A DNA stretch of 52,930 nt from Candidatus Bathyarchaeota archaeon (GCA_030608565.1 JAUWDY010000007.1:1-52930); one strand, 5' to 3'; shown: positions 41,966-52,462, numbered from the stretch's first letter. The notes: generated from the letters alone by a model not told the origin. Program-made: numbers and translations.

Positions 41966-43048
41966 TTAGATAGCAAGTGGCTCAGACGGCCTAATTCTTC
42001 TTACAATTGTCCTGAAGAGTTTGTATAATCCAAAAATTGTAACCGTGAACCACCCAAAAATACCTAAAATCGTAGTAATATCCAAGGTTATGGAAAAAAA
42101 TGGATCGACTATTGGATAAAAATCTGAGGCGCGTTCGATAATACTTCCATAATAGTTGAAAAACCAGTGGATGAGTATTGGAGCTTGAACGCCATAAAGC
42201 AAGTATGCAAGGCCCATGGCAAAGCCGACCATAGATGCTGTCGTGATTTTTCCAACTTCCCAGCCACCACCAAATAGGTAGTGGACTAATCCAAAAGCGA
42301 CAGACGTGAAAATAACTATACCCCACTCACCTAAGCTAATTCCACCTATGACACCAAAGTCACTCACAGTCTTCGCACCAACCATCTTTTTCGCTCCATC
42401 AGGATATATCAAGCTCAAAAAGAAGAGCTTCAGACGTTGCCCCCACGACCGCATCGACGCAGAATTTCTTCCAACCCAAAACAAGTAAACTATTAGAAAC
42501 GCCCCGATAGGGCTCACTCGAAACCCGATTTCTTCAAATAACGAAGCATAAGTTACCAGAAAGAAGGCTTCGAAAGGGTCTCCCGGCAAGGGAGCCTCAC
42601 CAGTCGGAACCCCATGTGTCTCCTGAAAACCGGTTATAGCTATGACGGCAACGAGCAACATGCTGGTTATGACAGGCATGGCGAACAACCAGTTATTGAA
42701 AAGACCACAAGTAATACGTGAAAAGCATCTTCCAACAACCTCATGAAGTCTTTCTCTGAATTTCCATGCGGCAACAAAACAGAGAACGAAAACGCCCCAG
42801 AGAAACAAAAAGACCAGTCCTGCGTTAAGCTCAACAGGGATGACAAAAAAGATCGCAACGAACAACTGGAGAGGAAGCCCCTGCATATACTGAAGCATAC
42901 TAAAAGCTGATCCTTCTGGAGTGAAGAAAAACAGAGCTAGCCCCAAAAACATCGCCAAAACATAGGAAGAAACAAGAAGCAACACGGTGATGGTAAGGGC
43001 GCCCACAAGAATCAGTTTGAGAGTTCTTTTCACCTCGCTAAGAGCCAT
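41966..43048 (-). CDS. CPBP-family intramembrane metalloprotease
   Basis: Multi-pass membrane protein (about eight helices) with all three Abi/CPBP motifs: EEIGFR (about 172-177), FGLVH (252-256) and HWFFN (294-298), the metal-ligand and catalytic positions of Rce1-like proteases. Substrates may be prenylated or membrane-anchored proteins; no partner is adjacent. Start ATG at 43048 with a GTG one codon earlier. Confidence 0.85.
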   Translation of the reverse strand: MALSEVKRTLKLILVGALTITVLLLVSSYVLAMFLGLALFFFTPEGSAFSMLQYMQGLPLQLFVAIFFVIPVELNAGLVFLFLWGVFVLCFVAAWKFRERLHEVVGRCFSRITCGLFNNWLFAMPVITSMLLVAVIAITGFQETHGVPTGEAPLPGDPFEAFFLVTYASLFEEIGFRVSPIGAFLIVYLFWVGRNSASMRSWGQRLKLFFLSLIYPDGAKKMVGAKTVSDFGVIGGISLGEWGIVIFTSVAFGLVHYLFGGGWEVGKITTASMVGFAMGLAYLLYGVQAPILIHWFFNYYGSIIERASDFYPIVDPFFSITLDITTILGIFGWFTVTIFGLYKLFRTIVRRIRPSEPLAI

Positions 43049-43165
43049 CACAGAGCGCTCCGATCGTTTACATTACGTTCTAAAACGTTCTCTAATAACA
43101 TTAACTACATATGTAACATGGCGGGCGGGACGGGATTTGAACCCGCGACCCCGAGCTTAGGAGGC

Positions 43166-43189
43166 TTACACCAACTACAGTTGAGTTGT
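43166..43189 (-). other. tRNA-Arg(CCU) intron 2, 24 nt, position 29/30
   Basis: Strict BHB: outer helix AGG/CCT, central helix GCAC/GTGT, bulges GA|A and AA|G, and a 5-bp inner helix CAACT/AGTTG. The 3' end GGTGTAA is identical to that of the tRNA-Gly(UCC) intron. Confidence 0.8.
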
Positions 43190-43211
43190 TCGTGCCCTAT
43201 CCATGCTAGGC

Positions 43212-43237
43212 GTCGGTAGAAAGTTAATCTCTTTCTT
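43212..43237 (-). other. tRNA-Arg(CCU) intron 1, 26 nt, position 9/10
   Basis: Outer helix GGG (1-3)/CCT (11-13), central helix CGGG/ACCG with one G-A mismatch, bulges TA|A and AC|G, and inner helix AGAAAG/CTTTCT. The predicted cuts leave U8 and A9 joined to G10. Confidence 0.7.
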
Positions 43238-43260
43238 TACCCGCCCAGCCCCGCCCACTA

Positions 43261-43644
43261 ACACATTTTTAATCAGTTAAGTGTTATAACCGTAACGCCT
43301 CACACTCTTAGACTGTAACCATTTATCACCGCACGCATGCATGTACAAAACAGATGACCCCCTAGGTAGGGAACTTGCGGTTAAGGAGCACGCGTGCGTT
43401 TGCAACACGTGGAACCCGTATTCTCTAATAGGGCCGCCGTCGATTCCCATCTTTTCCTATCTATTCCTATCGTGGGATAAAACATTTCCAAGCTTAGCCT
43501 CAAAAAACCAACACGAAACAAGCTTTATGAAAAACAAAAAATTATAGGGGGGTCTAAAGAGAGAGACATGCAAATAACGTAACAAACATATAAAAGAAAG
43601 CACAAACAACCACGCATTAAAGTTTATTAGCTTCGAAAGCAACA
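43261..43644. other. Intergenic space upstream of the 16S promoter
   Basis: About 380 bp with no supportable gene; both strands are frequently stopped. It holds a GCATGCAT palindrome (43335-43342). Confidence 0.4.
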
Positions 43645-43654
43645 CTTATATATG
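43645..43654 (+). promoter_or_regulatory. Predicted 16S rRNA promoter (TATA box)
   Basis: CTTATATATG preceded by a purine-rich CGAAAGC. Transcription would start near 43675, giving a ~200-nt leader with small hairpins (GACCTAA/TTAGGTC about 43791-43815; CCAAG/CTTGG about 43815-43829). Confidence 0.6.
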
Positions 43655-43827
43655 CAGAAAAACACGCCAAACGGCGAAAAAAATCTGCACAGCCGTAACC
43701 CAAGTGGCGGCTTCAACCCAGACAAAAAAGGCGAACAAACGCCCTAGAATGACGGGAGTTGACTTCCAGTTACGGCAACAAAAAATGCAGACCTAAAAAC
43801 CACAAAACTTAGGTCCAAGAAAGGCTT

Positions 43828-43857
43828 GGCGCAATCCCCAAATCCAGCCGATTATGC
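43828..43857 (+). other. 5' arm of the 16S processing stem
   Basis: GGCGC (43828-43832), CCCC (43836-43839) and CCAGCCGATTATGC (43844-43857) pair with the 3' arm at 45578-45608, closing a helix around the whole 16S gene. The 4-bp CCCC/GGGG helix flanked by bulges resembles a bulge-helix-bulge processing site. Confidence 0.75.
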
Positions 43858-43882
43858 GGCTAAAATCCCCAAACCATATATA

Positions 43883-45566
<1,684 letters not shown>

Positions 45567-45577
45567 AGTTTGGCTGT

Positions 45578-45608
45578 GCATGATCGGCTGGAGGGGAAAA
45601 CAAGCGCC
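45578..45608 (+). other. 3' arm of the 16S processing stem
   Basis: GCATGATCGGCTGG (45578-45591), GGGG (45593-45596) and GCGCC (45604-45608) pair with the 5' arm at 43828-43857; the 14-bp part has a single U-G pair. Confidence 0.75.
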
Positions 45609-45831
45609 AACATTTTGTTTGTGTGAATATGTGTAACGGTTTCTATTGGGCTGCTATACGAGCCAACTGAATGAATACAAGGGTTGTTTCGTAAACGTAT
45701 TGAGATTAGAGAACTCCATGTGGGGCAGAAGATTTCTTATGTTCTTGTAACGCTTTCCTTTTCGTGGGAATCTACATAAAGTATATCAAGTCAAGCAGAG
45801 TATGGTAGGGTTCTAAGGGGAGGAGAGTAAC

Positions 45832-46722
45832 GTGGAGAAAGGGCTCCTAATATACATAGACGGCAAGTTTTACCCTAAATCAGAGGCAAAAGTTTCTGTT
45901 TATGATCACGGTCTGCTATATGGAGACGGCGTTTTCGAAGGAATTCGCGCCTACGATGGCGTGGTATTCAAACTGAAAGAACACATAGACAGACTATACA
46001 GTTCAGCGCACACGATCATGCTACAGATACCGTTGACAAAGAATGAAATGATACAAACTGTTCTGGAGACGCTTAAGAAGAACAACCTTAAAGACGCTTA
46101 CATTCGTCTGGTGGTTACAAGAGGAGTCGGCGATCTTGGGCTCGACCCGAGAAAATGCTCAAAGCCAACAATAATCGTCATCGCTCAACCAATGAAACCA
46201 TTACATGGCGTAGCGGCAAAAGAAAAAGGCGTAACAACGCTGATTTCATGGGTAAAAAGAGACCCAGTTGACGCAACTTCGCATGAAATAAAGTCGCTAA
46301 ACTATCTGAACAGCATACTAGCCAAACTTGAAGCCAACGTCGGCGGCGTAGACGAAGCCATATGCCTAGACAAAGTAGGTTTTGTTTGCGAAGGAGTAGC
46401 AGAGAATATATTTATCGTCAAAGAAAAGAAATTATTTACTCCGCCAGTTTCCACCGGAGCCTTGCCAGGAATAACAAGAAACAGGGTTATGGCGTTAGCA
46501 GAGGAAATGGGATACGCCATGGCAGAAAGAAACATTACCCCAACCGAATTATTCAACGCTGATGAGGTCTTCTTCACGGGGACCGCGGCAGAAATTGTTG
46601 CAGTAAGAGAGGTAAACAAACGAACGATAGGCGATGGCAAGCCGGGTCCTATCACAAAACGGCTGATGCAAGGGTTCAATAAAATTGTAACGGATCCGAA
46701 AGAAGGAATAAAAACAATCTGA
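45832..46722 (+). CDS. ilvE: Branched-chain amino acid aminotransferase
   Basis: Fold-type IV PLP enzyme transferring amino groups to and from Leu, Ile and Val. Key segments are SVYDHGLLYGDGVFEGIRAY (22-41), the PLP Lys K154 in HEIKSLNYLNS, and the phosphate-binding TGALPGITR and GTAAEIV. Full length at 296. The start is GTG, preceded by AGGGGAGGAGAG. Convergent with the aminotransferase at 46745. Confidence 0.93.
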   Translation: MEKGLLIYIDGKFYPKSEAKVSVYDHGLLYGDGVFEGIRAYDGVVFKLKEHIDRLYSSAHTIMLQIPLTKNEMIQTVLETLKKNNLKDAYIRLVVTRGVGDLGLDPRKCSKPTIIVIAQPMKPLHGVAAKEKGVTTLISWVKRDPVDATSHEIKSLNYLNSILAKLEANVGGVDEAICLDKVGFVCEGVAENIFIVKEKKLFTPPVSTGALPGITRNRVMALAEEMGYAMAERNITPTELFNADEVFFTGTAAEIVAVREVNKRTIGDGKPGPITKRLMQGFNKIVTDPKEGIKTI

Positions 46723-46744
46723 AGAACCCTCCTTTAATTGCGCA

Positions 46745-47929
46745 TTACATAAATCGTTCCAACCGATCAAACGCGGTCTTCAGAACTTCAATCGACGGCA
46801 GAAAGACCCCTCTGAAATGCCCTGAACCGTAGGTTACGTCAAAACCTGAACCATGGACGAGAAGAATTCCCGTGTTTTCTAAAACGTCACGAACAAATTG
46901 AAAATCGTTTTTCCACCGTGAGCCTATTTCGTGGACTTTTGGGAAAACATAAAACGCCCCTTCAGGCTTGGCGCAACTAATTCCATCTAACTCGTTAAGT
47001 CGCTTCAAAGAGTAATCTCGTCGCTCTCGTAGTTTTTCAACCATTTCTTTAATGTGATCTTGTGGACCCCTTAACGCTTCTATCCCAGCTCTTTGAACCG
47101 GGGTGTTGCAGCAAAGTCGTATCCTCGCTTCTTTTACCACGTTGTCTCTAAGCTCCCGCAACTTTCCTTCAGGATCATAAAAGTACATGTAACCCAGTCT
47201 CCAACCAGTCATGAGGTAAGCCTTAGAAAACCCGTTTAATCCTAACACTGGCACATCTTCTGCTAAGTGAGACGTGCTTACAAACTTCTTTTCGTATACA
47301 ATTCTGTCGTAAATCTCGTCGGAAATGAGGAGTAGACCATATTCCCCCGCTAAGTTCACCATTTCCTTTACAATTTTCTCATCGTATAACGCGCCGCAAG
47401 GATTGTTCGGATTTATAACGACTATTCCTCGAGTTGCGTCAGTCACCTTTGACCGGATATCGCTAACATCAGGTTGCCAGCCATTCTCTTCAACAGTTCG
47501 ATACGAAACAGGTTTACCACCAAAGAAATTCACGTATGAAATGTATGGTGGATACGTGGGGCCTGGGACAAGAATTTCGTCGCCTTTATCCACAATGGCT
47601 GCCATTATCATTTGTATAGCTTCTGAAATGCCGTTTGTAACGATCACGTTTTCTGGAGAAATTTCGACGCTGTTCACCTTTTTTTCTTTTTCACAAACAG
47701 CTTCCCGAAGTTCTAGTACGCCTTCAGAGGATGAGTACCCATTAAAACCCTCCTTCACCGCCTCGAATAACGCCTGCTTCACGTGCTCCGGCGTGTCAAA
47801 CCCAAATTTCACTGGGTCACCAATGTTGAGATAAATTATTTCTTTCCCTTTCTTTTCCAACTTCCTAGCGTAAGGGATGACGTCTCTGATGGCGTATTCA
47901 ATGGCGCTTACTCTTTCAGTAACCCGCAT
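46745..47929 (-). CDS. Class I/II aminotransferase (alanine/aspartate type)
   Basis: Fold-type I PLP enzyme. It has NPNNPCGA (173-180), the PLP-contacting SDEIYDR (203-209), the Schiff-base Lys K236 in NGFSKAYLMTGWRLGY, and a C-terminal Arg in the substrate pocket region (GHFRGVF). Sequence type is that of archaeal alanine-glyoxylate/aspartate aminotransferases; the exact amino donor is not resolvable here. 394 residues. It may share metabolic use with ilvE (pyruvate and 2-oxoacid transamination). Confidence 0.88.
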   Translation of the reverse strand: MRVTERVSAIEYAIRDVIPYARKLEKKGKEIIYLNIGDPVKFGFDTPEHVKQALFEAVKEGFNGYSSSEGVLELREAVCEKEKKVNSVEISPENVIVTNGISEAIQMIMAAIVDKGDEILVPGPTYPPYISYVNFFGGKPVSYRTVEENGWQPDVSDIRSKVTDATRGIVVINPNNPCGALYDEKIVKEMVNLAGEYGLLLISDEIYDRIVYEKKFVSTSHLAEDVPVLGLNGFSKAYLMTGWRLGYMYFYDPEGKLRELRDNVVKEARIRLCCNTPVQRAGIEALRGPQDHIKEMVEKLRERRDYSLKRLNELDGISCAKPEGAFYVFPKVHEIGSRWKNDFQFVRDVLENTGILLVHGSGFDVTYGSGHFRGVFLPSIEVLKTAFDRLERFM

Positions 47930-48002
47930 TTTTCACAACCGTTTGAAGTGTTGTTGTCGGGTTTTAAAGCCTTTTTTGCTCAATTTGGGAACATGCCTTG
48001 CA

Positions 48003-49289
48003 TTAGATGATTAGTTTCTCAGGTTCTACCCTGCGTTGGGTGATGCTCAAGTCGCTGACCTTGAACTTCTTGTCTCCATAGAGTACGGCGTACTCTTCTC
48101 CAGCGTATAGAGAAGCTGCGATTCTGCCAATGGCATCTGCTTTCATGTTTCCGCTTCCACTGGCACCTCCTACTACCAGTAGGTCGTTCTCCTCGAAAAT
48201 AACTGGTTGTCCATCAAGCGTGTTCATTGCATATTGGCCCGCCCACGATGTGAACGGTTGACTTCCAGCAAACTGTGGGAAATATTTGATGGCAACTTGG
48301 TAGATTCCGTACTGGTAATAGTTCTCCTCCGGTTGAGGCTCGTCTTCAAGTTTGAACGCTCTTGGGAATTCGTCACCATAGCTGAACCAGAAAGCGTTCT
48401 CCTCAAGTGCAGGCTTAAGGTAGACCCTCGGCTTGGGCAAGATAGTGAACGGCATGCAACCTTCAGGGTTGAATCCCTTGACCCACAGCAGCTCCTTAAG
48501 CGCATTTGTTTCGGCTCTCACAGAGAAAAGTTGCCTCTTTTTCGGCTTTATGTGGGCATCTACACCGACTGGATCAAGGAGCGCGGCTGTCCAAGCACCT
48601 GCCGCTACAATGGTTTTCTTAGCTTTGATAGCACCCCGGTTCGTTTTGACTCCTGACGCTGTTGAATCTTGCCAAAAATATGGTTCGCCGGGAATTCCTA
48701 AAGGTTCACGTGGTTCAACAAGTATGCTCTCAACCTTTGTGTTATATCGAATTTCACCGCCCAATCTTTTGAACTCTGATTCGTAGAAGTTGACGATGGA
48801 ATCTATGTCTATTGACCCAGCTTTTGGAATTAAAATTCCTACGTCTACGTCTACTAAGCCCATTAGCTTAGAATCTTCATCTTTCGTGACATGGGTCCTA
48901 AGCTTTAGTTTTTCAGATAATTCATGTGCATCATACACTTTATGTTTTAAGCCTCTTTCAGCCATAACCTTTAACACTGGTTCAGCCCATCGATAGTCTT
49001 CGTTGCTGAAGAGCCACAGGTAGCCAACCCACTTCAACTTCAAGTCTATGCCGAGGTCTTTCTGAACGTGTTTGAAACACTCGATTGTTGTGTCAACAAG
49101 TGCAAGATTCGTTCGTGAGTAGAAGAAGCTTCTGAACATAGCTGCACTTTTAGCCGTGTTTCCTTGACCAGCAGCGCCCATCTTATCAACCACGAGAACT
49201 CTCTTCTTAGGTTTCATTTTCTTAATGTAATAGGCAGTGGACAGCCCTAGAAGACCAGCACCGATGACAACCGCATCATACTCGGTCAT
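48003..49289 (-). CDS. FAD-dependent oxidoreductase (DAO family)
   Basis: D-amino-acid-oxidase/glycine-oxidase-type flavoprotein. The Rossmann dinucleotide motif is VVIGAGLLGLSTAY near the N-terminus; KSAAMFRSFF is the usual Arg-containing segment after the second strand; and the C-terminal FAD contact is DLLVVGGASGSGNMKADAIGRIAA. About 428 residues. Substrate unknown (secondary amine, D-amino acid or glycerol phosphate). The ATG at 49289 follows GAAGGGA; a TTG at 49319 is upstream of that site. Confidence 0.8.
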   Translation of the reverse strand: MTEYDAVVIGAGLLGLSTAYYIKKMKPKKRVLVVDKMGAAGQGNTAKSAAMFRSFFYSRTNLALVDTTIECFKHVQKDLGIDLKLKWVGYLWLFSNEDYRWAEPVLKVMAERGLKHKVYDAHELSEKLKLRTHVTKDEDSKLMGLVDVDVGILIPKAGSIDIDSIVNFYESEFKRLGGEIRYNTKVESILVEPREPLGIPGEPYFWQDSTASGVKTNRGAIKAKKTIVAAGAWTAALLDPVGVDAHIKPKKRQLFSVRAETNALKELLWVKGFNPEGCMPFTILPKPRVYLKPALEENAFWFSYGDEFPRAFKLEDEPQPEENYYQYGIYQVAIKYFPQFAGSQPFTSWAGQYAMNTLDGQPVIFEENDLLVVGGASGSGNMKADAIGRIAASLYAGEEYAVLYGDKKFKVSDLSITQRRVEPEKLII

Positions 49290-49405
49290 GTCATATATCC
49301 CTTCGAAAGTATCGCTCAATAACCGTTAATTGTTATCAATCCTTAAGAAAATATGGCATTAAGCTTTTCCCATAAATTTTACTAGTAACGCATAGTCTGC
49401 TGATG

Positions 49406-50814
49406 TTACACTGTTTGAGGAATTCTGTATGTGTAAGTTGCCTCATAGCCTTCAGAAGTTTCTACAGTGATTACAACGTCTTTTCCAGAACTGGGACTCC
49501 AATTCCATGAGCACATAAATGTAATATCAGTGCCTGAGGGAAGTATGAATGGAAGGGAAGGAACGGTATCATCCGTTAGTTCTGCAACGATTATATTTCC
49601 TATGTTTACGCGGATTTCTGTGATGTTAGCTTCTTCGGGAGAAAACTCTGAATTTTGGATAGTAATGTTAAAATGGTTTGTATCAGTCGGGTCGAAGCCT
49701 ACATGAGTAATGTTTAGGATTATGGGGGTGGAGTGACTTGAGTACGCCATGTCGTGAACCCTTGTAGCGTGTCGACGACTACTGTAACGTTTTTGTCTCG
49801 GTGTTCCGTCCAATTCCATGGACATACGAAAGTGGCCGAGGAGTTTGAATCAAGTGTATATGGAATAGCTGGGTTCACATAAGTTCCGTTTTCCACAGTC
49901 CATTCTCGGACTGTTAGGTTTCCTATGTCTACTGCTATTCTTGTGATGTTGACGTAGGTTGGGGAGGTTTCATTGTTTGTAACATTAACCGAGAAGTAGC
50001 TTGTGTTTGCAACATTGAACAGTATTTCAGTAATATTTAGGGTTACTGGGAGAGGTGTTGTTTGGATGGTATAGTTCATGTAACCTTGTAGAGTGTGCAC
50101 AGCAACGGTTACACTTGTGTTTTGATAATCGGTCCAATCCCACACGCAGTTGAAATCTTGTGTGTCACCGGGGTTAAGCGTCCATGGAATAGGAGTTATC
50201 TCTGTTACGTTTTGTTTGATTCCATTTGCAGTTACTACAATATCCGTAATGTTAACGTATGTTTCAGACACTACGGCGTTTTGAACGGTTATATTGAAGT
50301 GAGTAACGCTTATCATCGAGTTGAAGCGAGCGTCTTTGATACTCAAGTTCACGAGACGTGTTTCTGTTTGAAATGTTGGGCCGGTTCCCTCCTCAAGAAA
50401 AGCGACGATTCCTACGGTTTCACCCGTGTAGTTCGCCCAGTTCCAAATGCATTTAAATGTTTCAGACACGCCCTTCTCGGGGAATTTGTAGGGAAGCGAA
50501 GGATTCACTTCTGTTACATTGCGAACATGCGTGTTGTTATTTGTTAACACCACGATTTGTGTGATTTTAGCTGTTTCCTCTGACTCATAAGAAGTTGGAC
50601 ATTGGATGGTTACATTGAAAAATGACGTGTCTTGATAGGGAAACACAATGTTTGTTATATCTACTGTGGGGTTCTCTGGAACCGAAATGCCGAGTTTCAT
50701 GATATAACCTATTTCCCAGAGATACGAAAGAAATGCTCCAACTGTGAATGCGATTAGCAATAACAGAATAAGAGAAAGCCTTCCAATGGCGTGTGTGTTT
50801 CGAATCAGCCTCAT
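49406..50814 (-). pseudogene. Membrane-anchored repeat surface protein interrupted by a frameshift
   Basis: The first frame (50814-49720) encodes an N-terminal membrane anchor (about 12-33) and three ~95-residue repeats, each of the form VTLNITxIxF ... FNVTxQN ... Y-NITxI ... F-C-W-N/D-W. A fourth repeat, IILNITHVGF to MCSWNWSP, continues in another frame to 49406. The break is at a G5 run (49724-49728, C5 on the coding strand); one extra base there would join the frames. It could be a broken gene, phase-variable, or an assembly error. Very rich in N-x-S/T sites, so probably a glycosylated envelope protein. Confidence 0.65.
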
Positions 50815-51022
50815 ACCTTTCCCTCATGAATGCGTTTTCAACTAGTGTTTTAGTGTTCAAATCTTTTCCGATGGCATATAAACATTCGGTCTTTCGCAGT
50901 AGTTAAAGCTGGATAGCAACGTTCAAACACACAGAACTTCGGATGCTTTTTTGCTGTGTACCGCGTTTGCAGGTAGGGACAAAAAAATAAGTAGGGCAGT
51001 AGAAAATGGCGTAAATCGGAAC

Positions 51023-51031
51023 GCTTATAAC
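51023..51031 (+). promoter_or_regulatory. TATA box of the QueT-like gene
   Basis: GCTTATAAC; a start near 51050 would give a leader of about 70 nt containing the inverted repeats described next. Confidence 0.5.
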
Positions 51032-51054
51032 ATGAAAAGAAGAAGTTGTTCTTT

Positions 51055-51116
51055 TGGCGGGTGAGTGGGCTCCTCCCAACCGTTCCGCCATAAAAACCCC
51101 GGGTACAGGGAGGTGA
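51055..51116 (+). promoter_or_regulatory. Structured 5' leader, possible riboswitch, of the QueT-like gene
   Basis: Helix TGGCGG (51055-51060)/CCGCCA (51085-51090) encloses TGGG (51066-51069)/CCCA (51075-51078). The loop segment CCTCCC (51072-51077) is complementary to the ribosome-binding GGGAGG (51108-51113), which lies in a perfect GGAGGTGA site. Alternative pairings could hide or expose that site. No known riboswitch consensus was recognised. Confidence 0.5.
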
Positions 51117-51120
51117 AAAA

Positions 51121-51618
51121 TTGGATGTCAGAGATCTAAGCCTAACAACGGTTGTCGCTGGTTTATATGCAGTTTTAGTGTATTTTTTGGCTGGGATTAG
51201 TTTTGGGTTAGTACAGGTAAGGGTGGCAGATGCGTTAATACCTTTGTCGATAGTGTTTGGCTGGCCGGTGACAGTTGGGGTGACAATTGGATGCACGATT
51301 GGAAATGTTGTAAGCCCGATGCCGAGTGTTGTTACGGATATGACATTTGGTGCATTAGCTAATTTTGTCGCAAGTCTGTTGGCTTGGAAAATTGGAAGTC
51401 GAAAGGATCACAAGAGAGCAAATGAGTTTGTTGGATGCACGGTTGCCACTGTGGTAGTGACGTTAATTGTGGGGACGTATCTAGCGTGGCTGACTCAGAT
51501 GGATGCGTGGATTTGGTGGCTGGGTATCGGTGCTGGATCGATGATTAGCATCAACATACTAGGCTACATGTTAATTCAAGGGGTTAAGAAAGTCAAACCT
51601 GTTCAAGAAAATCAATGA
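51121..51618 (+). CDS. QueT-like ECF transporter substrate-binding membrane subunit
   Basis: 165-residue membrane protein with about five or six helices, resembling the QueT family of ECF-transporter S components (queuosine-precursor uptake in bacteria). The family stretch ISFGLVQVRVADALIPLSIVFGWPVTVGVTIGCTIGN lies at about 26-62. The start is TTG, four bases after a perfect GGAGGTGA. In archaea the cargo could be a 7-deazaguanine or another vitamin-like compound; this is inference. The next gene encodes another S-component-like protein. Confidence 0.75.
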   Translation: MDVRDLSLTTVVAGLYAVLVYFLAGISFGLVQVRVADALIPLSIVFGWPVTVGVTIGCTIGNVVSPMPSVVTDMTFGALANFVASLLAWKIGSRKDHKRANEFVGCTVATVVVTLIVGTYLAWLTQMDAWIWWLGIGAGSMISINILGYMLIQGVKKVKPVQENQ

Positions 51619-51711
51619 AACAAGCAAATAACTGGGTGAGCTATCAAAAACTCTTAAGACTCCTTTGTAGGTTATACGGAAAGCTGGAAGAAAGTATAGG
51701 TCGAAGGAAAG

Positions 51712-52455
51712 GTGAAAGGAAAAACATCAAATTCAAGGTTTGCCACAAGAAACTTGGCTCTAGTCTGCGTTTTCGCGCCTTTGTGCACCATCTTCTCTTT
51801 CTGGTCTCTATTTCCAATAATCGGTGCCATTGGAACATTCATCAAGGTAACGGCGGTCATAGCTCCATTGATTGGAATAATACTTGGGCCATACATGGGG
51901 GCCTTTGCAGTGGCTTTAGGCGGAGCTGTTGGCACCTCTATAGCGCAAACTGGGCCTTTCGGTGCTCTCAGTTTTATTCCTTGGACGGCTACAGCCTTCT
52001 GTTCCGGTCTTTTATACAGTCATAAATGGCGGCTGGCAGCTGTCCTATATTCAGTGTTGTTGCTAATGTTTACATTTTACCCGACAGTAGGGCCAGCTTG
52101 GTTGCATCCATACCTCGTTTGGTTCCAGCTTATCGGATTAGCTGTTTTGCTGTCTCCATTGCAGTTAAGAGCCGTGGTGCTTTCACAACAAACGAATCCT
52201 GAAAAGCTGATTTTCGGAGTTGCTGTAATCTCTTTTATATCTGCTTTGTTTGGTCAGATTGCCGGTAGCCTGATGTTTGAGATGATGTATTGGCCAACAC
52301 TATATCCTGAATTGGATTTTTGGACATCCCTTTGGCAGACTCTTACCTTTGTATATCCTATCGAAAGAACGATAATCACAGTGATGGTTGCGTTTATGGG
52401 AGCGCCGCTTATTAAGGCACTTAGGGCATGGGGATACAAAATAGGGGGAAAGTGA
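51712..52455 (+). CDS. ECF S-component-like integral membrane protein
   Basis: 247 residues with about seven membrane segments. The N-terminal half (FPIIGAIGTFIKVTAVIAPLIGIILGPYMGAFAVALGGAVGTSI) has the glycine-rich layout of ECF S components, but the protein is longer than usual. The start is GTG at 51712 with AAGGAAAG upstream. It lies 93 bp after the QueT-like gene and 7 bp before cofE. No ECF ATPase or T subunit is in the window. Specificity unknown. Confidence 0.6.
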   Translation: MKGKTSNSRFATRNLALVCVFAPLCTIFSFWSLFPIIGAIGTFIKVTAVIAPLIGIILGPYMGAFAVALGGAVGTSIAQTGPFGALSFIPWTATAFCSGLLYSHKWRLAAVLYSVLLLMFTFYPTVGPAWLHPYLVWFQLIGLAVLLSPLQLRAVVLSQQTNPEKLIFGVAVISFISALFGQIAGSLMFEMMYWPTLYPELDFWTSLWQTLTFVYPIERTIITVMVAFMGAPLIKALRAWGYKIGGK

Positions 52456-52462
52456 AAAACAT

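Larger units (their letters stand above)
43119..43246 (-). tRNA. tRNA-Arg(CCU) with two introns (26 nt at 9/10, 24 nt at 29/30), CCA encoded
   Basis: Minus strand. Acceptor GGGCGGG (43246-43240) pairs with CCCGCCC (43129-43123); discriminator G43122; CCA is encoded at 43121-43119. T arm GCGGG-TTCAAAT-CCCGT. A normal 75-nt tRNA appears only after removing 43237-43212 (between A9 and G10) and 43189-43166 (between 29 and 30). The anticodon arm is then CGA+GC / GCTCG around CTCCTAA, anticodon CCT (43161-43159). Both introns fit bulge-helix-bulge geometry (see findings). Confidence 0.9.

Noticed and set aside
47325-48656. Open frames of 149-169 codons opposite the aminotransferase and FAD oxidoreductase genes
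   Set aside because: Antisense shadows of well-supported genes.
50850-51296. 148-codon minus-strand frame
   Set aside because: Antisense to the QueT-like gene and its leader; the translation has no family features.
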